Shown piece after piece: positions 10,101 to 17,809 of a DNA stretch of 64,000 nt (position 1 is the stretch's first letter; the number at the start of each line of letters is the position of its first letter). Location of the stretch: NCBI RefSeq assembly GCF_030687145.1, contig NZ_CP117460.1:3596001-3660000 (forward strand), given 5' to 3'. Origin of the DNA: Pseudomonas sp. FP1742 (GTDB lineage: Bacteria; Pseudomonadota; Gammaproteobacteria; Pseudomonadales; Pseudomonadaceae). A program made the position numbers and the translations under genes. Under the pieces are notes generated by a model. The model did no database searches, was not told the origin of the DNA, and was given only the letters and a program-made list of their open reading frames with translations.

Positions 10101-12002
10101 ACATTGGCTGATGGCGAGGAAATTCACTACAGCTATGACGCTCTCGGTCGCTTGGTCAACGTCGATGACGGTCACTGGCCACTGGCTTATGAATACGACT
10201 CCCAAGATCGGCTGATCACCGAGCATCAGGGCTGGGGCACCCTGCGCTACGAGTACGACAGCGTCGGCCAACTCAAGCATTGCCGTCTACCGGACGGTAG
10301 CAAGCTCGACTATCGCCGTTTGCCTGGCGGCAATCTCAGCAGCATTGACCTCAATGGTTCTCGCCTGACGTCTCACCAGTTCAAGGCTGGCCGTGAACAG
10401 CAACGTCAACAAGGTTTGCTGTTGAGTCAGTATCAATACGACGATCAGGGTCGCCTGCGTGCCCACAGCGTCAGCCAGCGCGACAGCGTCCTGCTGCAGC
10501 GCCGGTATAACTACGACGCGGCAGGCAACCTTGCAGGCATCAACGACAGCCTTAAAGGTATCCGCAACTTTCACTACGATCCGCTGGATCGCTTGATCGG
10601 CGTTCGGGGTGCAACACCGGAGAGCTTCGCACACGACCCAGCCGGCAATCTGCTGGGCCAGAACAATGAAGGCACCGCCAACCTTGCCAACGTAAAAGGC
10701 AACCGCCTGCTCATGCAGGGCGATCGTCACTACGACTACGACGCCTACGGAAATCTGATTCGCGAACGCCGAGGCACCGGACAGAAACTCGTCACTGAAT
10801 ACCGCTATGACTGCCAGCATCGTTTGATTGGCGCCAGCCTACCGGGCGGTAGTATCGCATCCTACAGGTACGACGCATTCGGCCGGCGAATCGAGAAAAC
10901 AGTCGATGGTCACACCACCGAATTCCTCTGGCAAGGCGAACGTCTGGTCGTAGAAAGTGGTGACAATCGGTATCGCACCTATGTCTATGAGCCGGACAGC
11001 TTCCGCCCATTGGCAATGCTCGATGGTGAAGGCCCACTCAAAGCCACGCCTTTCTACTACCAGCTCGATCATTTGGGCACACCGCAGGAACTCACCGATT
11101 ACAGCGGCGCGACCATGTGGTCGGCCAAATATCGGGCCTACGGCAACCTGGCTGCGCTGGATGTATCGGAGATCGATAACCCGCTACGGTTTCAAGGCCA
11201 GTATTTCGATGCAGAGACAGGACTTCATTACAACCGCCACCGCTACTACACCCCGAGTACAGGACGGTTTCTAACCCCGGACCCGGTAAAGCTTGCAGGT
11301 GGCCTAAACAACTACCAGTACGCACCCAACCCTACCGGCTGGGTAGACCCGCTCGGCCTGATGTTCAGGGCAATAACTAAGGCAGTTTCCGGTGTCGCCA
11401 AAAAGGCACCGTTGAAACCCGCTGCGAACTGCCCGAAGCCCGGAGGGACATCTTCTCCGAGCACCACCCCTACCCTCGCAGACTCCAGCGTAAAGACTGG
11501 CGACGTCACCCCACCGGCAGTCATAGAGTCGAAGCCAGACTTCTATGTCGGACCATCCGGGCCGGACTCGACTTTGCCTGCGACGGGTTACCGGTATATG
11601 GGCTACAAGAATGCTGACGGAACCGTAAACACTCACGCGCAGAACACAATCAACACTCAGGAAGCTCGATTGTCGTATTTTGGTTTTGAAAAATTTGAGA
11701 CCGGAGACGCCGCTACGGAAGCTTTCCAGGTACGAGCACCGAAGCACGTTACCGCGGCCGACCCGGATCCGGCATGGAGTGATGGGCGTCTGCGCTTGAA
11801 GTTTGACACGCTGCAACTCTACAAAGATGGTGTGCCCAACGCTACAGTGCCGTACGAGCTTGGTGGCAAAGGTCCGAACCTGGAACCGTTCACCAAAGCG
11901 TACCCTGAGTACGGTACGGGTGGTGCGCAGCAACTCATCCCCAAACCGGGTACCACCACCATCATCAAAGCGGATGAAGTCACTATCTTGCCGGAGAAGT
12001 AA
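7128..12002 (+). CDS. Rhs-family type VI effector with C-terminal toxin tip
   Basis: A 1624-residue polymorphic effector. Residues 1-280 are an N-terminal domain without a PAAR motif, so delivery probably relies on the DUF4123 adaptor. Residues about 285-320 are strongly hydrophobic (likely membrane segments), followed by a charged linker. A DUF6531-type boundary (CTNGCPVSMVTGEE) opens the cage, and dozens of YD repeats (YRYNxxG, YxYDxxGR) form the Rhs shell to about residue 1400. The autocleavage motif is NPTGWVDPLGL, with Asp1407 and cleavage expected after Leu1411. The last 213 residues, from 11361, are the variable tip. They contain DFYVGPSG and LPATGYRYMGY, which I cannot assign to a toxin class. 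A small gene follows 2 bp after the stop, as expected for an immunity protein. Confidence 0.93.
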   Translation: MDRVATIETQLDSFKNSLKLYREETKSWYAQLADKASRAADMPSLLGMERVIKAGDSSKSVSMTDGDFSYVAKCPLVGPLLIESKFESVFDIPIGDIKVDIIAVDGGAKSTITLDKQGKGSFQGQPGKSYKIHVHDQVTPAQIDTLFKSYDGLAADLEGFLRKEWTGFKPQWSNQSASAKAMAIGVGILEGGWEAIKGVWDGISKALDILQNPKKFAEDLGAGAEELIKLAKEAPDVMKQAMLLASDEAALFLMVHCASIWVSALPPTQAAGQTAKMTSAAVIGILIDIVISVVLTVAAEGAGLFYLAARLAKYGQIIVKAVTGFVKSLFNIIKGFMGYVGKYVAIAARGVATRVEKGVAQLRFDGKRNATVEHGKRPDDASKQSKNPDEKSAAPAQDTCTNGCPVSMVTGEELLTLTDGQLHGLLPFEWTRLYRTSAVEIDSRLGYGWSHALSHRLDLDDEGVLWTDNENRTTRFPMPTQQRPAITNSLSKAAIYLGSTPGELILTQAGQNPRFYHFRAGRLITISDAYNNQLLLTYDFADRIQRIDNNAGRSLLVRHEDRHIVAVDYQLRRAEYTDQGQRQEPWITVQTLVTYRYNSQGQLISATNAAGETEHYRYNEQHVILERQLAGGASFFWEWENEGKSSRSIRHWASFSQMDSQYAWDDAGKVTVTNADGSEQVYVHDENARLISEIAADGAETQKAYDEKGRLIEEKDPLGAITEYRYNDAGLLAVVIPPEDAPTFYEYRHGFVSEIHRGKASWKYQRNSQGDITRQTDPDGNETHYSYDAQGRVLEIVHPDGGRHQLAWNGLGQLIEEALPDGGRRKYRYDALGRQITRQDEHGTITHYQWDAAGRLTQTTQPGGATRTYTYNAYGKITAERDELGRITRYEYADNLQLVSRRINPDGSELRYRYDNSRLLLTEIENERGEHYQLDYYSNGLIQQETGFDGRRTAYEYDLNGNLLKKTEYGDDGSELVTEYQRDSGGRLLVKTLADGEEIHYSYDALGRLVNVDDGHWPLAYEYDSQDRLITEHQGWGTLRYEYDSVGQLKHCRLPDGSKLDYRRLPGGNLSSIDLNGSRLTSHQFKAGREQQRQQGLLLSQYQYDDQGRLRAHSVSQRDSVLLQRRYNYDAAGNLAGINDSLKGIRNFHYDPLDRLIGVRGATPESFAHDPAGNLLGQNNEGTANLANVKGNRLLMQGDRHYDYDAYGNLIRERRGTGQKLVTEYRYDCQHRLIGASLPGGSIASYRYDAFGRRIEKTVDGHTTEFLWQGERLVVESGDNRYRTYVYEPDSFRPLAMLDGEGPLKATPFYYQLDHLGTPQELTDYSGATMWSAKYRAYGNLAALDVSEIDNPLRFQGQYFDAETGLHYNRHRYYTPSTGRFLTPDPVKLAGGLNNYQYAPNPTGWVDPLGLMFRAITKAVSGVAKKAPLKPAANCPKPGGTSSPSTTPTLADSSVKTGDVTPPAVIESKPDFYVGPSGPDSTLPATGYRYMGYKNADGTVNTHAQNTINTQEARLSYFGFEKFETGDAATEAFQVRAPKHVTAADPDPAWSDGRLRLKFDTLQLYKDGVPNATVPYELGGKGPNLEPFTKAYPEYGTGGAQQLIPKPGTTTIIKADEVTILPEK

Positions 12003-12004
12003 CA

Positions 12005-12226
12005 GTGCTAACCGATCTAGAAGCGCGCGTAGCGCTCAAAGAACTGATTGAAAAATACCTCAAGGGAAGAGATCCCGATTACGACCGTCTGATCGAAATT
12101 GTTCAGGATCCTTCGCGGCAAGTTCCGATCAGGGGTGTGCTTGAGGATATTAGACGGTACAACAAGGTTCAGTACACACAGCAGGAGCTTGAGCTGATCG
12201 ACGACCTTTTGTACATGTATGGGTGA
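12005..12226 (+). CDS. Probable immunity protein for the Rhs toxin tip
   Basis: A 73-residue, acidic, mainly helical protein (MLTDLEARVALKELIEKYL... ending LELIDDLLYMYG), with GTG start at 12005 only 2 bp after the Rhs stop and a GGAGAAG site inside the end of rhs. No signal peptide or membrane segment is present, which would suit a cytoplasmic toxin target. I recognise no family. The immunity role is inferred only from position: in Rhs/T6SS loci the gene directly after the toxin tip is almost always its antidote. Confidence 0.72.
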   Translation: MLTDLEARVALKELIEKYLKGRDPDYDRLIEIVQDPSRQVPIRGVLEDIRRYNKVQYTQQELELIDDLLYMYG

Positions 12227-12358
12227 GACGAAACGTATTGGTAGCGGGCGAACGGTTGAAATATGAACGCCTTCGATCAGTGTCCGTTCAAGCTTGGTTA
12301 GAGCAGCGCAAGCCGTTTGGCTCATTCTGGCCCCTCTCATTTTGATATCTACCATTAC

Positions 12359-12392
12359 CCGATAGCTGCCACTGATGGCGGGCAGCTATCGG
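12359..12392. terminator. Strong hairpin downstream of the Rhs/immunity pair
   Basis: A 12-bp perfect stem (12359-12370 with 12381-12392) around a 10-nt loop. No T-run follows, so it may be a 3'-end stabiliser or an IS-associated palindrome rather than a classic terminator. It directly precedes the MITE-like element. Confidence 0.4.
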
Positions 12393-12399
12393 CCGAGGC

Positions 12400-12548
12400 T
12401 GTGTAAAAACGTTTTTGAGCGCGACAGGTACTCAAAACCGGACTGAAAATCGCGCTTCTACGCAAAATCCACATCTGCTGACGTGGCGATAAATTTCAGA
12501 TTTAACGTAGACGCGGGCACTTCAATTTTGGTGAAGCGTTTTTACACA
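12400..12548. mobile_element. MITE-like element with 12-bp terminal inverted repeats
   Basis: TGTGTAAAAACG at 12400-12411 and its exact reverse complement at 12537-12548 bound a 149-bp segment that encodes no transposase. From memory, such ends resemble those of IS1182-type elements in Pseudomonas, so this may be a non-autonomous derivative or a deletion remnant. An 85-codon open frame crossing it (12483-12740) looks fortuitous. Confidence 0.45.
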
Positions 12549-12868
12549 CTCTGGGTGGATTTCTGCCGGCGGCGACCGGCAGAAATCGGCCAGGAGCGGA
12601 CAGATCTAACCCTACTCGAACTTGCCACCTTGGGGGCTGCCTCAGTGATTGACTGCTTGGGTTTGACTATAAAGCTTGGCACTACTCAAACCGGGGGAGA
12701 CGTCGCCATCATGCAAAGCCCGGCCAGGTTAGACACCTAGACTCGCTCAGTGACGAGTTTCTTTTGGAAGCAAACAAAAGCGGCCAAGCAGCCTGGCTGG
12801 AACTTTCTAGCGAATTGGTCTTGACTGAGAACGGGGTTTTCCACTTAAGAATTGAAGGTAGCTGGAGC

Positions 12869-13678
12869 ATGAAAAACGCACTCCTCTTCATCTTCGCCAC
12901 ACTTACAGTTGCCTTTGCCTCGACGTCCTACGTGCTGTACACAAATCAGCAAGGCAAACCTATCGGCAGCCTACCAGATCAGTTGGCCAAAACTCCTCAA
13001 TTTGCACCATCCGCCAAGACTTACCAGGGCCAAATATTTGTAGTCACGCGGGGCGGTGAAAGCATCCCACTTGGGGGTATCTTCGTGTCGTTTCATTCCC
13101 CGCAAGTGATCAAAGACTATGAACTTAGAATGTACCAGGCATTGGCCTCGGATGTAGCCAAATACTCTGAAAAATTTGAAAAACAGTATATGAAATATGC
13201 GGCCACCGAAGCTATATACAACGAAGTAGTAGAGAAACAGCAATACAAAAATTACAAAACAATTCGCGGAATGTTGGATAATGCAGAGAGGTACCTGCGA
13301 TATGCCTACGAAGATCTACTCTATGTATCCGGTGCTAAGCCCTACGCTGAGGCAGCGCCGGAGTCGGCGATCACCACTCAGACCGATGCCAGCGGCAAAT
13401 TCAGCCTGACACTTCCTGCAGATGAGCCACTTGTTGCCGCCACTTGCGCGTCGCGGGAGGTTTCGGATAAGACCGAACGGTACTGCTGGTTCATCAACAT
13501 GGATGGCTCAAAAGCGGTACTGATGAACAACCACAACGTGCTGGGGAAACGCTCGGACGATTCCGCTATCAAAACTCCAGGCCTGCCCCTGGATTGCAAA
13601 CAATGGCAGGAATGCGCCGCCGCCGTATATGCGGTGAAACAGGCTTATGCGCCATACGCTGTGACCGCAGCAAAGTAA
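12869..13678 (+). CDS. Hypothetical exported protein with Ig-like/regulatory-domain-type C-terminus
   Basis: I place the start at ATG 12869 (MKNALLFIFATLTVAFASTSYV), which gives an immediate signal peptide or membrane anchor; the open frame extends to 12764 but without a useful ribosome site. The 269-residue product has an N-terminal hydrophobic segment, a central helical, Lys/Tyr-rich region (residues about 90-150, possible coiled coil) and a C-terminal part. That part contains TDASGKFSLTLP, the signature turn of carboxypeptidase-regulatory-like beta sandwiches, and two Cys pairs. Its GC content is lower than that of its neighbours. It stands between mobile-element debris, so it may be acquired cargo. 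Function unknown; a second immunity or secreted accessory role is possible but unsupported. Confidence 0.6.
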   Translation: MKNALLFIFATLTVAFASTSYVLYTNQQGKPIGSLPDQLAKTPQFAPSAKTYQGQIFVVTRGGESIPLGGIFVSFHSPQVIKDYELRMYQALASDVAKYSEKFEKQYMKYAATEAIYNEVVEKQQYKNYKTIRGMLDNAERYLRYAYEDLLYVSGAKPYAEAAPESAITTQTDASGKFSLTLPADEPLVAATCASREVSDKTERYCWFINMDGSKAVLMNNHNVLGKRSDDSAIKTPGLPLDCKQWQECAAAVYAVKQAYAPYAVTAAK

Positions 13679-13796
13679 AGCGAAGCAAAAATTTAAGGTT
13701 ATTCGCGGACTCTGGGGGTACGAGCGAGTTGACCGTCTGGGAAGCAGGTAAATCGGCAGTCCCCAAACACACCCTTCACCTGCCCCTGCTGTCGCC

Positions 13797-14060
13797 GTGC
13801 ATCCTATTGATCTTGCCGCTTTCTGGTCAGGCTACGAAGTCGTCGCCTCTCGCCCCGCTGCTGACAACACCCTGCTGATTGAGTTGGAACCCCAAGCCAT
13901 GCGAGTGCCCCAGTGTAGGGGCTATCGGCAGCCAACTCCTTTGATCCACGAACGACGCCTGTTGGCCGATTACTGCCTGAATCATGCGTCGCCAAGAAAG
14001 CATGGTATGGGTGGCATGGTCATCATGGCAAACGTGCCATTCCAAATGCGGAGCTATTAA
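13797..14060 (+). pseudogene. Fragment resembling the N-terminus of an ISL3-family transposase
   Basis: The 87-residue frame (MHPIDLAAFWSGYEV..., LIELEPQAMRVPQCRGYRQPTPLIHERRLL) resembles the start of ISL3-type transposases, where a CxxC zinc-binding motif precedes a basic stretch. Here only one Cys of the expected pair is kept, and homology seems to end after about residue 58. No catalytic DDE domain follows. I read it as a decayed insertion-sequence remnant. The assignment is from pattern memory only. Confidence 0.4.
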
Positions 14061-14084
14061 GGACTGCGCATTTGTTAAGTTCAG

Positions 14085-14525
14085 CTAGTTACCGCCATAT
14101 ACCTCACCCCGGTGCTGAAGGGCGATGAAAGCGGCTGCTGTTATCTGTTGATCTGTCCAGTTCCTGGTTAACCATATGGTCAGAGACGCGCCGGATAGGT
14201 GCCACCACAGCATTCGTTGGCTTGTGTTCTGTTTGATCAGGTGATCAGAAGCCACCCACCAGGCGACCCGCTTACTCCTATCGGTTTCCCCTTTCAAAAT
14301 GAAAAGGTCGTACAGATACGAATATGGACTTAACAGCACTATTATCGGCTCGCCTGAGACTTTGGCGAGGCTCCATACCCACTCACGCTGCGGGGCCGAT
14401 ATAGCCTGAGATGGGGGCAAAGGGTACTGAGACATTCTATACAGACCGACCCAATAGGCACCCCAAGGCAGGATGAGCGCGAGTCCAAGAGTTCCGATGA
14501 GCAAAAAGCCGACACGACGCATCAT
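14085..14525 (-). CDS. Hypothetical membrane-anchored protein
   Basis: Read from ATG 14525 (MMRRVGFLLIGTLGLALILPWGAYWVGLYRM), which has an AAGGA about 10 nt upstream; an in-frame ATG at 14558 would add 11 residues. The 146-residue product has one N-terminal membrane segment, then a probably periplasmic part with Trp/Leu-rich helices (RMLWWHLSGASLTIWLTRNW) and a C-terminal QQITAAAFIALQHRGEVYGG. I recognise no characterised family. It lies isolated in a region of broken genes and may itself be a remnant, but its frame is intact. Confidence 0.55.
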   Translation of the reverse strand: MMRRVGFLLIGTLGLALILPWGAYWVGLYRMSQYPLPPSQAISAPQREWVWSLAKVSGEPIIVLLSPYSYLYDLFILKGETDRSKRVAWWVASDHLIKQNTSQRMLWWHLSGASLTIWLTRNWTDQQITAAAFIALQHRGEVYGGN

Positions 14526-14621
14526 GAGGGAAGAGTCCTTTTGCCAGAAAGTAACCATCGTACATCGGTGCTGTCTGCTTATGGCCGATGGCAGACGAGC
14601 TGGTTCACGCTGCCAGCAGTA

Positions 14622-14899
14622 CTAGGTACTCATGCGCATATCGTTAGCACCGTTCAATGCAAAGCCGAAGTCGTCGTTGGACACCTGAGCCGCTTCGTTG
14701 AGCCGTTGGCGGAGCGCAGCGGTTAATCGCCTCTCTACTTCCCATGGGTCCGGGCGGCGAGCTGCGGTGCTAATTGCGGGGACAGGCTCATCAACGACTG
14801 ATTGAGCGAACGTGCCGTTTCATACGCGGCCTTCTGCACGAAGCTTATTTCCACCAGTTCTCCCTGTGCTTTGCGAAACTCCATCTCTGCCATCCGCAC
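14622..14899 (-). pseudogene. Frameshifted remnant resembling a phage terminase small subunit C-terminus
   Basis: On the minus strand, MAEMEFRKAQGELVEISF leads into VQKAAYETARSLNQSLMS and then LAPQLAAR. It breaks at about 14745; shifting one base continues with DPWEVERRLTAALRQRLNEA to a stop at 14622. The two halves read as one protein interrupted by a single-base frameshift. The ExE-RKxxGELVxxxxV pattern is typical of C-termini of Nu1-like terminase small subunits and related phage DNA-packaging proteins. No other phage gene is near. Confidence 0.4.
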
Positions 14900-14904
14900 C
14901 TAGA

Positions 14905-14987
14905 AAAAGGGACAGATTTATTTTCATGGCGGGAAAATAAATCTGTCCCCTTTTGGCCCCTTTTGGCCTCAATGTCCCCTTTTGGCC
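14905..14987. repeat. Hairpin repeat (GGGACAGATTTATTTTC palindrome) with short direct repeats
   Basis: A 21-bp arm at 14905-14925 pairs with 14933-14954 (one extra C) around a 7-nt loop. It is followed by three tandem or near-tandem copies of CCCCTTTTGGCC. Palindromes built on GGGACAGATTTATTTTC are dispersed in many proteobacterial genomes and are often found near REP/IS200-type elements. Here it separates the terminase-like fragment from a truncated small gene, so it probably marks a junction. Confidence 0.6.
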
Positions 14988-14991
14988 TCAA

Positions 14992-15120
14992 GGCTCGCAC
15001 CGCAGCCTGGCGCTATCGATTCAGCAATTGGCCGTGCTGGGTGAGTTGTTGGTAAACCGGGCGCAGGACAACCTCGACCCACCCGGTGGGGCGTCGGAAG
15101 TTCAGGAGGCTCAGCCATGA
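14992..15120 (+). pseudogene. Truncated 3' end of a small Pseudomonas protein gene
   Basis: In frame 1 the segment reads RSLALSIQQLAVLGELLVNR followed by AQDNLDPPGG, and its TGA overlaps the ATG of the next gene (CCATGA). The sequence looks like the C-terminus of the short Pseudomonas-specific proteins typically co-encoded in pairs (DUF6124-like, tentative). The N-terminal part is missing, replaced by the hairpin repeat upstream. Confidence 0.45.
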
Positions 15121-15383
15121 TTCGATACATGCCGATTACCGGCATCGACTGCACGACCCCTTCCCTGCTGATCGACACTGAAACACCTGTCGATGTGTTG
15201 CACGACACAGCGGCGTATCGCATTCGCTGTGTCACTCAGCTGTTGGAAGGGCTGTCTCTTGGCGAAGCGCCTGGCGGTGACGCAGCGCTGTTGCAAGAGT
15301 TTGCGCGGGTGCTGGCCATCCCGCTGCGGGACGGCTGCGATTTGCTGGATGTGGTCGGGCGGCGGTTACGAACGCAGCTTTAA
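15117..15383 (+). CDS. Small conserved Pseudomonas-type hypothetical protein
   Basis: An 88-residue soluble protein preceded by a strong AGGAGG site at 8-nt spacing. It has an N-terminal extended part and a helical core (TAAYRIRCVTQLLEGLSL, ALLQEFARVLAIPLRDGCDLLDVVGRRL). Its start codon overlaps the stop of a truncated upstream gene, so it was once the second gene of a translationally coupled pair and has lost its partner. It may belong to the DUF3077-like small proteins, but I cannot confirm this. A clear terminator follows. Confidence 0.65.
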   Translation: MIRYMPITGIDCTTPSLLIDTETPVDVLHDTAAYRIRCVTQLLEGLSLGEAPGGDAALLQEFARVLAIPLRDGCDLLDVVGRRLRTQL

Positions 15384-15398
15384 TTCAGCCAATAACAA

Positions 15399-15426
15399 TG
15401 GGCGACCCCAGGGTCGCCCATCTTTT
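15399..15426 (+). terminator. Rho-independent terminator
   Basis: A TGGGCGACCC arm at 15399-15408 pairs with 15411-15420 and is followed by TCTTTT. It ends the 15117 transcript before rlhA. Confidence 0.8.
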
Positions 15427-15547
15427 ATCCCCTTATACCCGACTTTCTCGACGACAAACCTTACGTACCGGACAGCACGCGGATGCCGGTCAAGCGTTTC
15501 GCCGCTACAATGCGCACCTTGACCGTGACAAGCCAGACTAAAAAAAC

Positions 15548-17548
15548 ATGTCCCTACCCAAGCATCACCTGGAATTGCTCAGCCCCGCCCGCGATGTGGC
15601 CATCGCCCGCGAGGCCATCCTGCATGGCGCCGATGCCGTGTACATCGGGGGCCCGAGCTTCGGCGCCCGCCACAACGCCTGCAACGAGGTGAGCGATATC
15701 GCCCAATTGGTGGAGTTCGCCCGTCGCTATCACGCCCGGGTGTTCACCACCATCAACACGATCCTGCATGACAACGAACTGGAGCCGGCGCGCAAGCTGA
15801 TCCACCAGTTGTACGACGCCGGCGTCGACGCGCTGATCGTCCAGGACCTGGGCGTGATGGAGCTGGACATTCCGCCGATCGAGCTGCACGCCAGCACCCA
15901 GACCGATATCCGCACCCTGGCGCGGGCGAAGTTCCTCGATCAGGCCGGTTTCTCGCAACTGGTACTGGCCCGTGAGCTGAACCTTCAGGAGATCCGCGCG
16001 ATTGCCGACGAGACTGACGCGGCCATCGAATTTTTCATCCATGGCGCGCTGTGCGTGGCGTTTTCCGGTCAGTGCAACATCTCCCATGCGCAAACCGGGC
16101 GCAGCGCCAACCGTGGCGACTGCTCCCAGGCCTGCCGCCTGCCGTACACCCTCAAGGACGAAAAAGGCGGTGTGATCGCTTACGAAAAACACCTGTTGTC
16201 GATGAAGGACAACAACCAGAGCGCCAACATCCGCGCGCTGGTGGAAGCCGGCGTACGCTCGTTCAAGATCGAGGGGCGCTACAAGGACATGGGCTATGTG
16301 AAGAACATCACCGCCTGGTATCGCCAGCGCCTGGACGACGTCCTCGAAGACCGCCCGGACCTGGCTCGCGCTTCCAGCGGCCGCACCGCGCACTTCTTCC
16401 TGCCGGATCCGGACAAGACCTTTCACCGTGGCAGCACCGACTACTTCGTCAGCGAGCGCAAGATCGACATCGGCGCCTTCGACTCGCCGACCTTCACCGG
16501 CCTGCCGGTGGGCGTGGTGGAGAAAGTCGGCAAGCGCGACTTGCTGGTAGTTACCCATGAGCCGCTGTCCAATGGCGACGGCCTCAATGTGCTGGTCAAG
16601 CGCGAGGTGGTGGGTTGGCGTACCAACATTGCCGAGGCCAAGGGCGAGTTCGAAGAGGACGGTGAAAAGCGCTACCGCTACCGTGTCGAGCCCAACGAGA
16701 TGCCGAAGGGGCTGCATCAGTTGCGGCCGAACCACCCGCTGAACCGTAACCTCGACCACAACTGGCAGCAGGCCTTGCTCAAGACCTCCGCCGAGCGCCG
16801 GGTGGGTGTGGCATGGGTCGCTCGCCTGCATGAGGATCGCCTGGAGTTGACCGCCACCAGTGAGGAAGGTGTCAGCGCCAGTGTCGCCCTGGACGGTCCA
16901 TTCGGTCTGGCCAACAAGCCGGAACAGGCGCTGGAGCAACTGCACGACCTGCTCGGCCAACTGGGCACCACTCAGTACCACGCCACGGCCATCGAGCTGG
17001 ATGCACCGCAGGCATATTTCATCCCCAACTCGCAGCTCAAGGCCTTGCGCCGGGAAGTCATCGAGGCGCTGACCACGGCCCGCATCAATGCCCACCCACG
17101 GGGTGGTCGCAAGGCCGAGACCGATCCGCCACCGGTGTACCCGGAGTCGCATCTGTCGTTCCTGGCCAACGTCTACAACCAGAAAGCCCGCGACTTCTAT
17201 CACCGTCACGGCGTCAAGCTGATCGACGCGGCCTATGAGGCTCACGAGGAAACCGGTGAAGTGCCGGTGATGATCACCAAGCACTGCCTGCGCTTCTCCT
17301 TCAACCTCTGCCCCAAACAGGCCAAGGGCGTCACCGGTGTGCGTACCAAGGTCGCGCCGATGCAACTGGTGCACGGTGACGAGGTATTGACGCTGAAGTT
17401 CGACTGCAAGCCCTGCGAGATGCACGTGATCGGCAAGATGAAGGGGCATATCCTTGATCTGCCGCAACCGGGCAGCGTGACGCAGCCGGTCGTCGGCTAC
17501 ATCAGCCCTGAAGACCTGCTCAAGACCATCCCTCGCGCGCCCCACTGA
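15548..17548 (+). CDS. rlhA: U32-family protein, 23S rRNA C2501 hydroxylation factor RlhA (YdcP)
   Basis: A 666-residue collagenase-like U32 protein matching the length and architecture of E. coli RlhA/YdcP, which is needed to make 5-hydroxycytidine at 23S rRNA position 2501. The N-terminal TIM-barrel part shows LLSPARDVAIAREAILHGADAVYIG, and the U32 signature region is EFFIHGALCVAFSGQCN followed by the Cys-containing RGDCSQACRLPY. A C-terminal extension ends with CEMHVIGKMKGHILD. The Cys set (including CLRFSFNLCP and CKPCE late in the protein) would suit an Fe-S cluster. The ATG at 15548 has only a weak ribosome site. It stands alone. Confidence 0.87.
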   Translation: MSLPKHHLELLSPARDVAIAREAILHGADAVYIGGPSFGARHNACNEVSDIAQLVEFARRYHARVFTTINTILHDNELEPARKLIHQLYDAGVDALIVQDLGVMELDIPPIELHASTQTDIRTLARAKFLDQAGFSQLVLARELNLQEIRAIADETDAAIEFFIHGALCVAFSGQCNISHAQTGRSANRGDCSQACRLPYTLKDEKGGVIAYEKHLLSMKDNNQSANIRALVEAGVRSFKIEGRYKDMGYVKNITAWYRQRLDDVLEDRPDLARASSGRTAHFFLPDPDKTFHRGSTDYFVSERKIDIGAFDSPTFTGLPVGVVEKVGKRDLLVVTHEPLSNGDGLNVLVKREVVGWRTNIAEAKGEFEEDGEKRYRYRVEPNEMPKGLHQLRPNHPLNRNLDHNWQQALLKTSAERRVGVAWVARLHEDRLELTATSEEGVSASVALDGPFGLANKPEQALEQLHDLLGQLGTTQYHATAIELDAPQAYFIPNSQLKALRREVIEALTTARINAHPRGGRKAETDPPPVYPESHLSFLANVYNQKARDFYHRHGVKLIDAAYEAHEETGEVPVMITKHCLRFSFNLCPKQAKGVTGVRTKVAPMQLVHGDEVLTLKFDCKPCEMHVIGKMKGHILDLPQPGSVTQPVVGYISPEDLLKTIPRAPH

Positions 17549-17555
17549 GTGACGG

Positions 17556-17585
17556 GCGAGCGCGGCGCCAAGACGTCGCGCTCGC
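17556..17585 (+). terminator. GC-rich hairpin after rlhA
   Basis: A 9-bp arm GCGAGCGCG (17556-17564) pairs with 17577-17585. There is no T tract, so it is an end-stabilising hairpin or weak terminator. Confidence 0.45.
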
Positions 17586-17627
17586 ATGTCGGCTGAATGA
17601 GGTTAAAGGCGGGTATGTAACCGACAC

Positions 17628-17661
17628 AAAAAAACGCCAGGCCGGAACGGCGTTGGCGTTT
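17628..17661 (-). terminator. Terminator of tRNA-Gln (minus strand)
   Basis: On the minus strand a stem AACGCCA/TGGCGTT (17654-17660 with 17633-17639) holds an inner GCC/GGC hairpin and is followed by seven T residues (17634-17628). It lies about 75 bp after the tRNA 3' end. Confidence 0.75.
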
Positions 17662-17734
17662 CTCGTAAACACAACCATCCCGGACTCGCGCACTACCTGC
17701 CGGCTGAGTCAAATCTGGATGAGTGTAAGGAAAA

Positions 17735-17809
17735 TGGCAGGGGCGGCTGGATTCGAACCAACGCATGGCAGGATCAAAACCTGCTGCCTTACCGCTTGGC
17801 GACGCCCCT
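17735..17809 (-). tRNA. tRNA-Gln (anticodon TTG)
   Basis: A 75-nt cloverleaf on the minus strand. The acceptor stem AGGGGCG pairs with CGCCCCT, the anticodon arm GCAGG-TTTTGAT-CCTGC carries TTG, the T arm has GGTTCGAATCC, the discriminator is G, and CCA is encoded. Its mature 3' end is at 17735. I see no second copy of its 3' end in the window, so there is no sign of an island integrated here. Confidence 0.93.

Noticed and set aside
12483-12740. An 85-codon plus-strand frame crossing the MITE-like element
   Set aside because: It starts inside the element, runs out of it, has no ribosome site and no recognisable composition.
15554-17587. A 677-codon minus-strand frame over rlhA
   Set aside because: Antisense shadow; the plus strand has all U32-family motifs.
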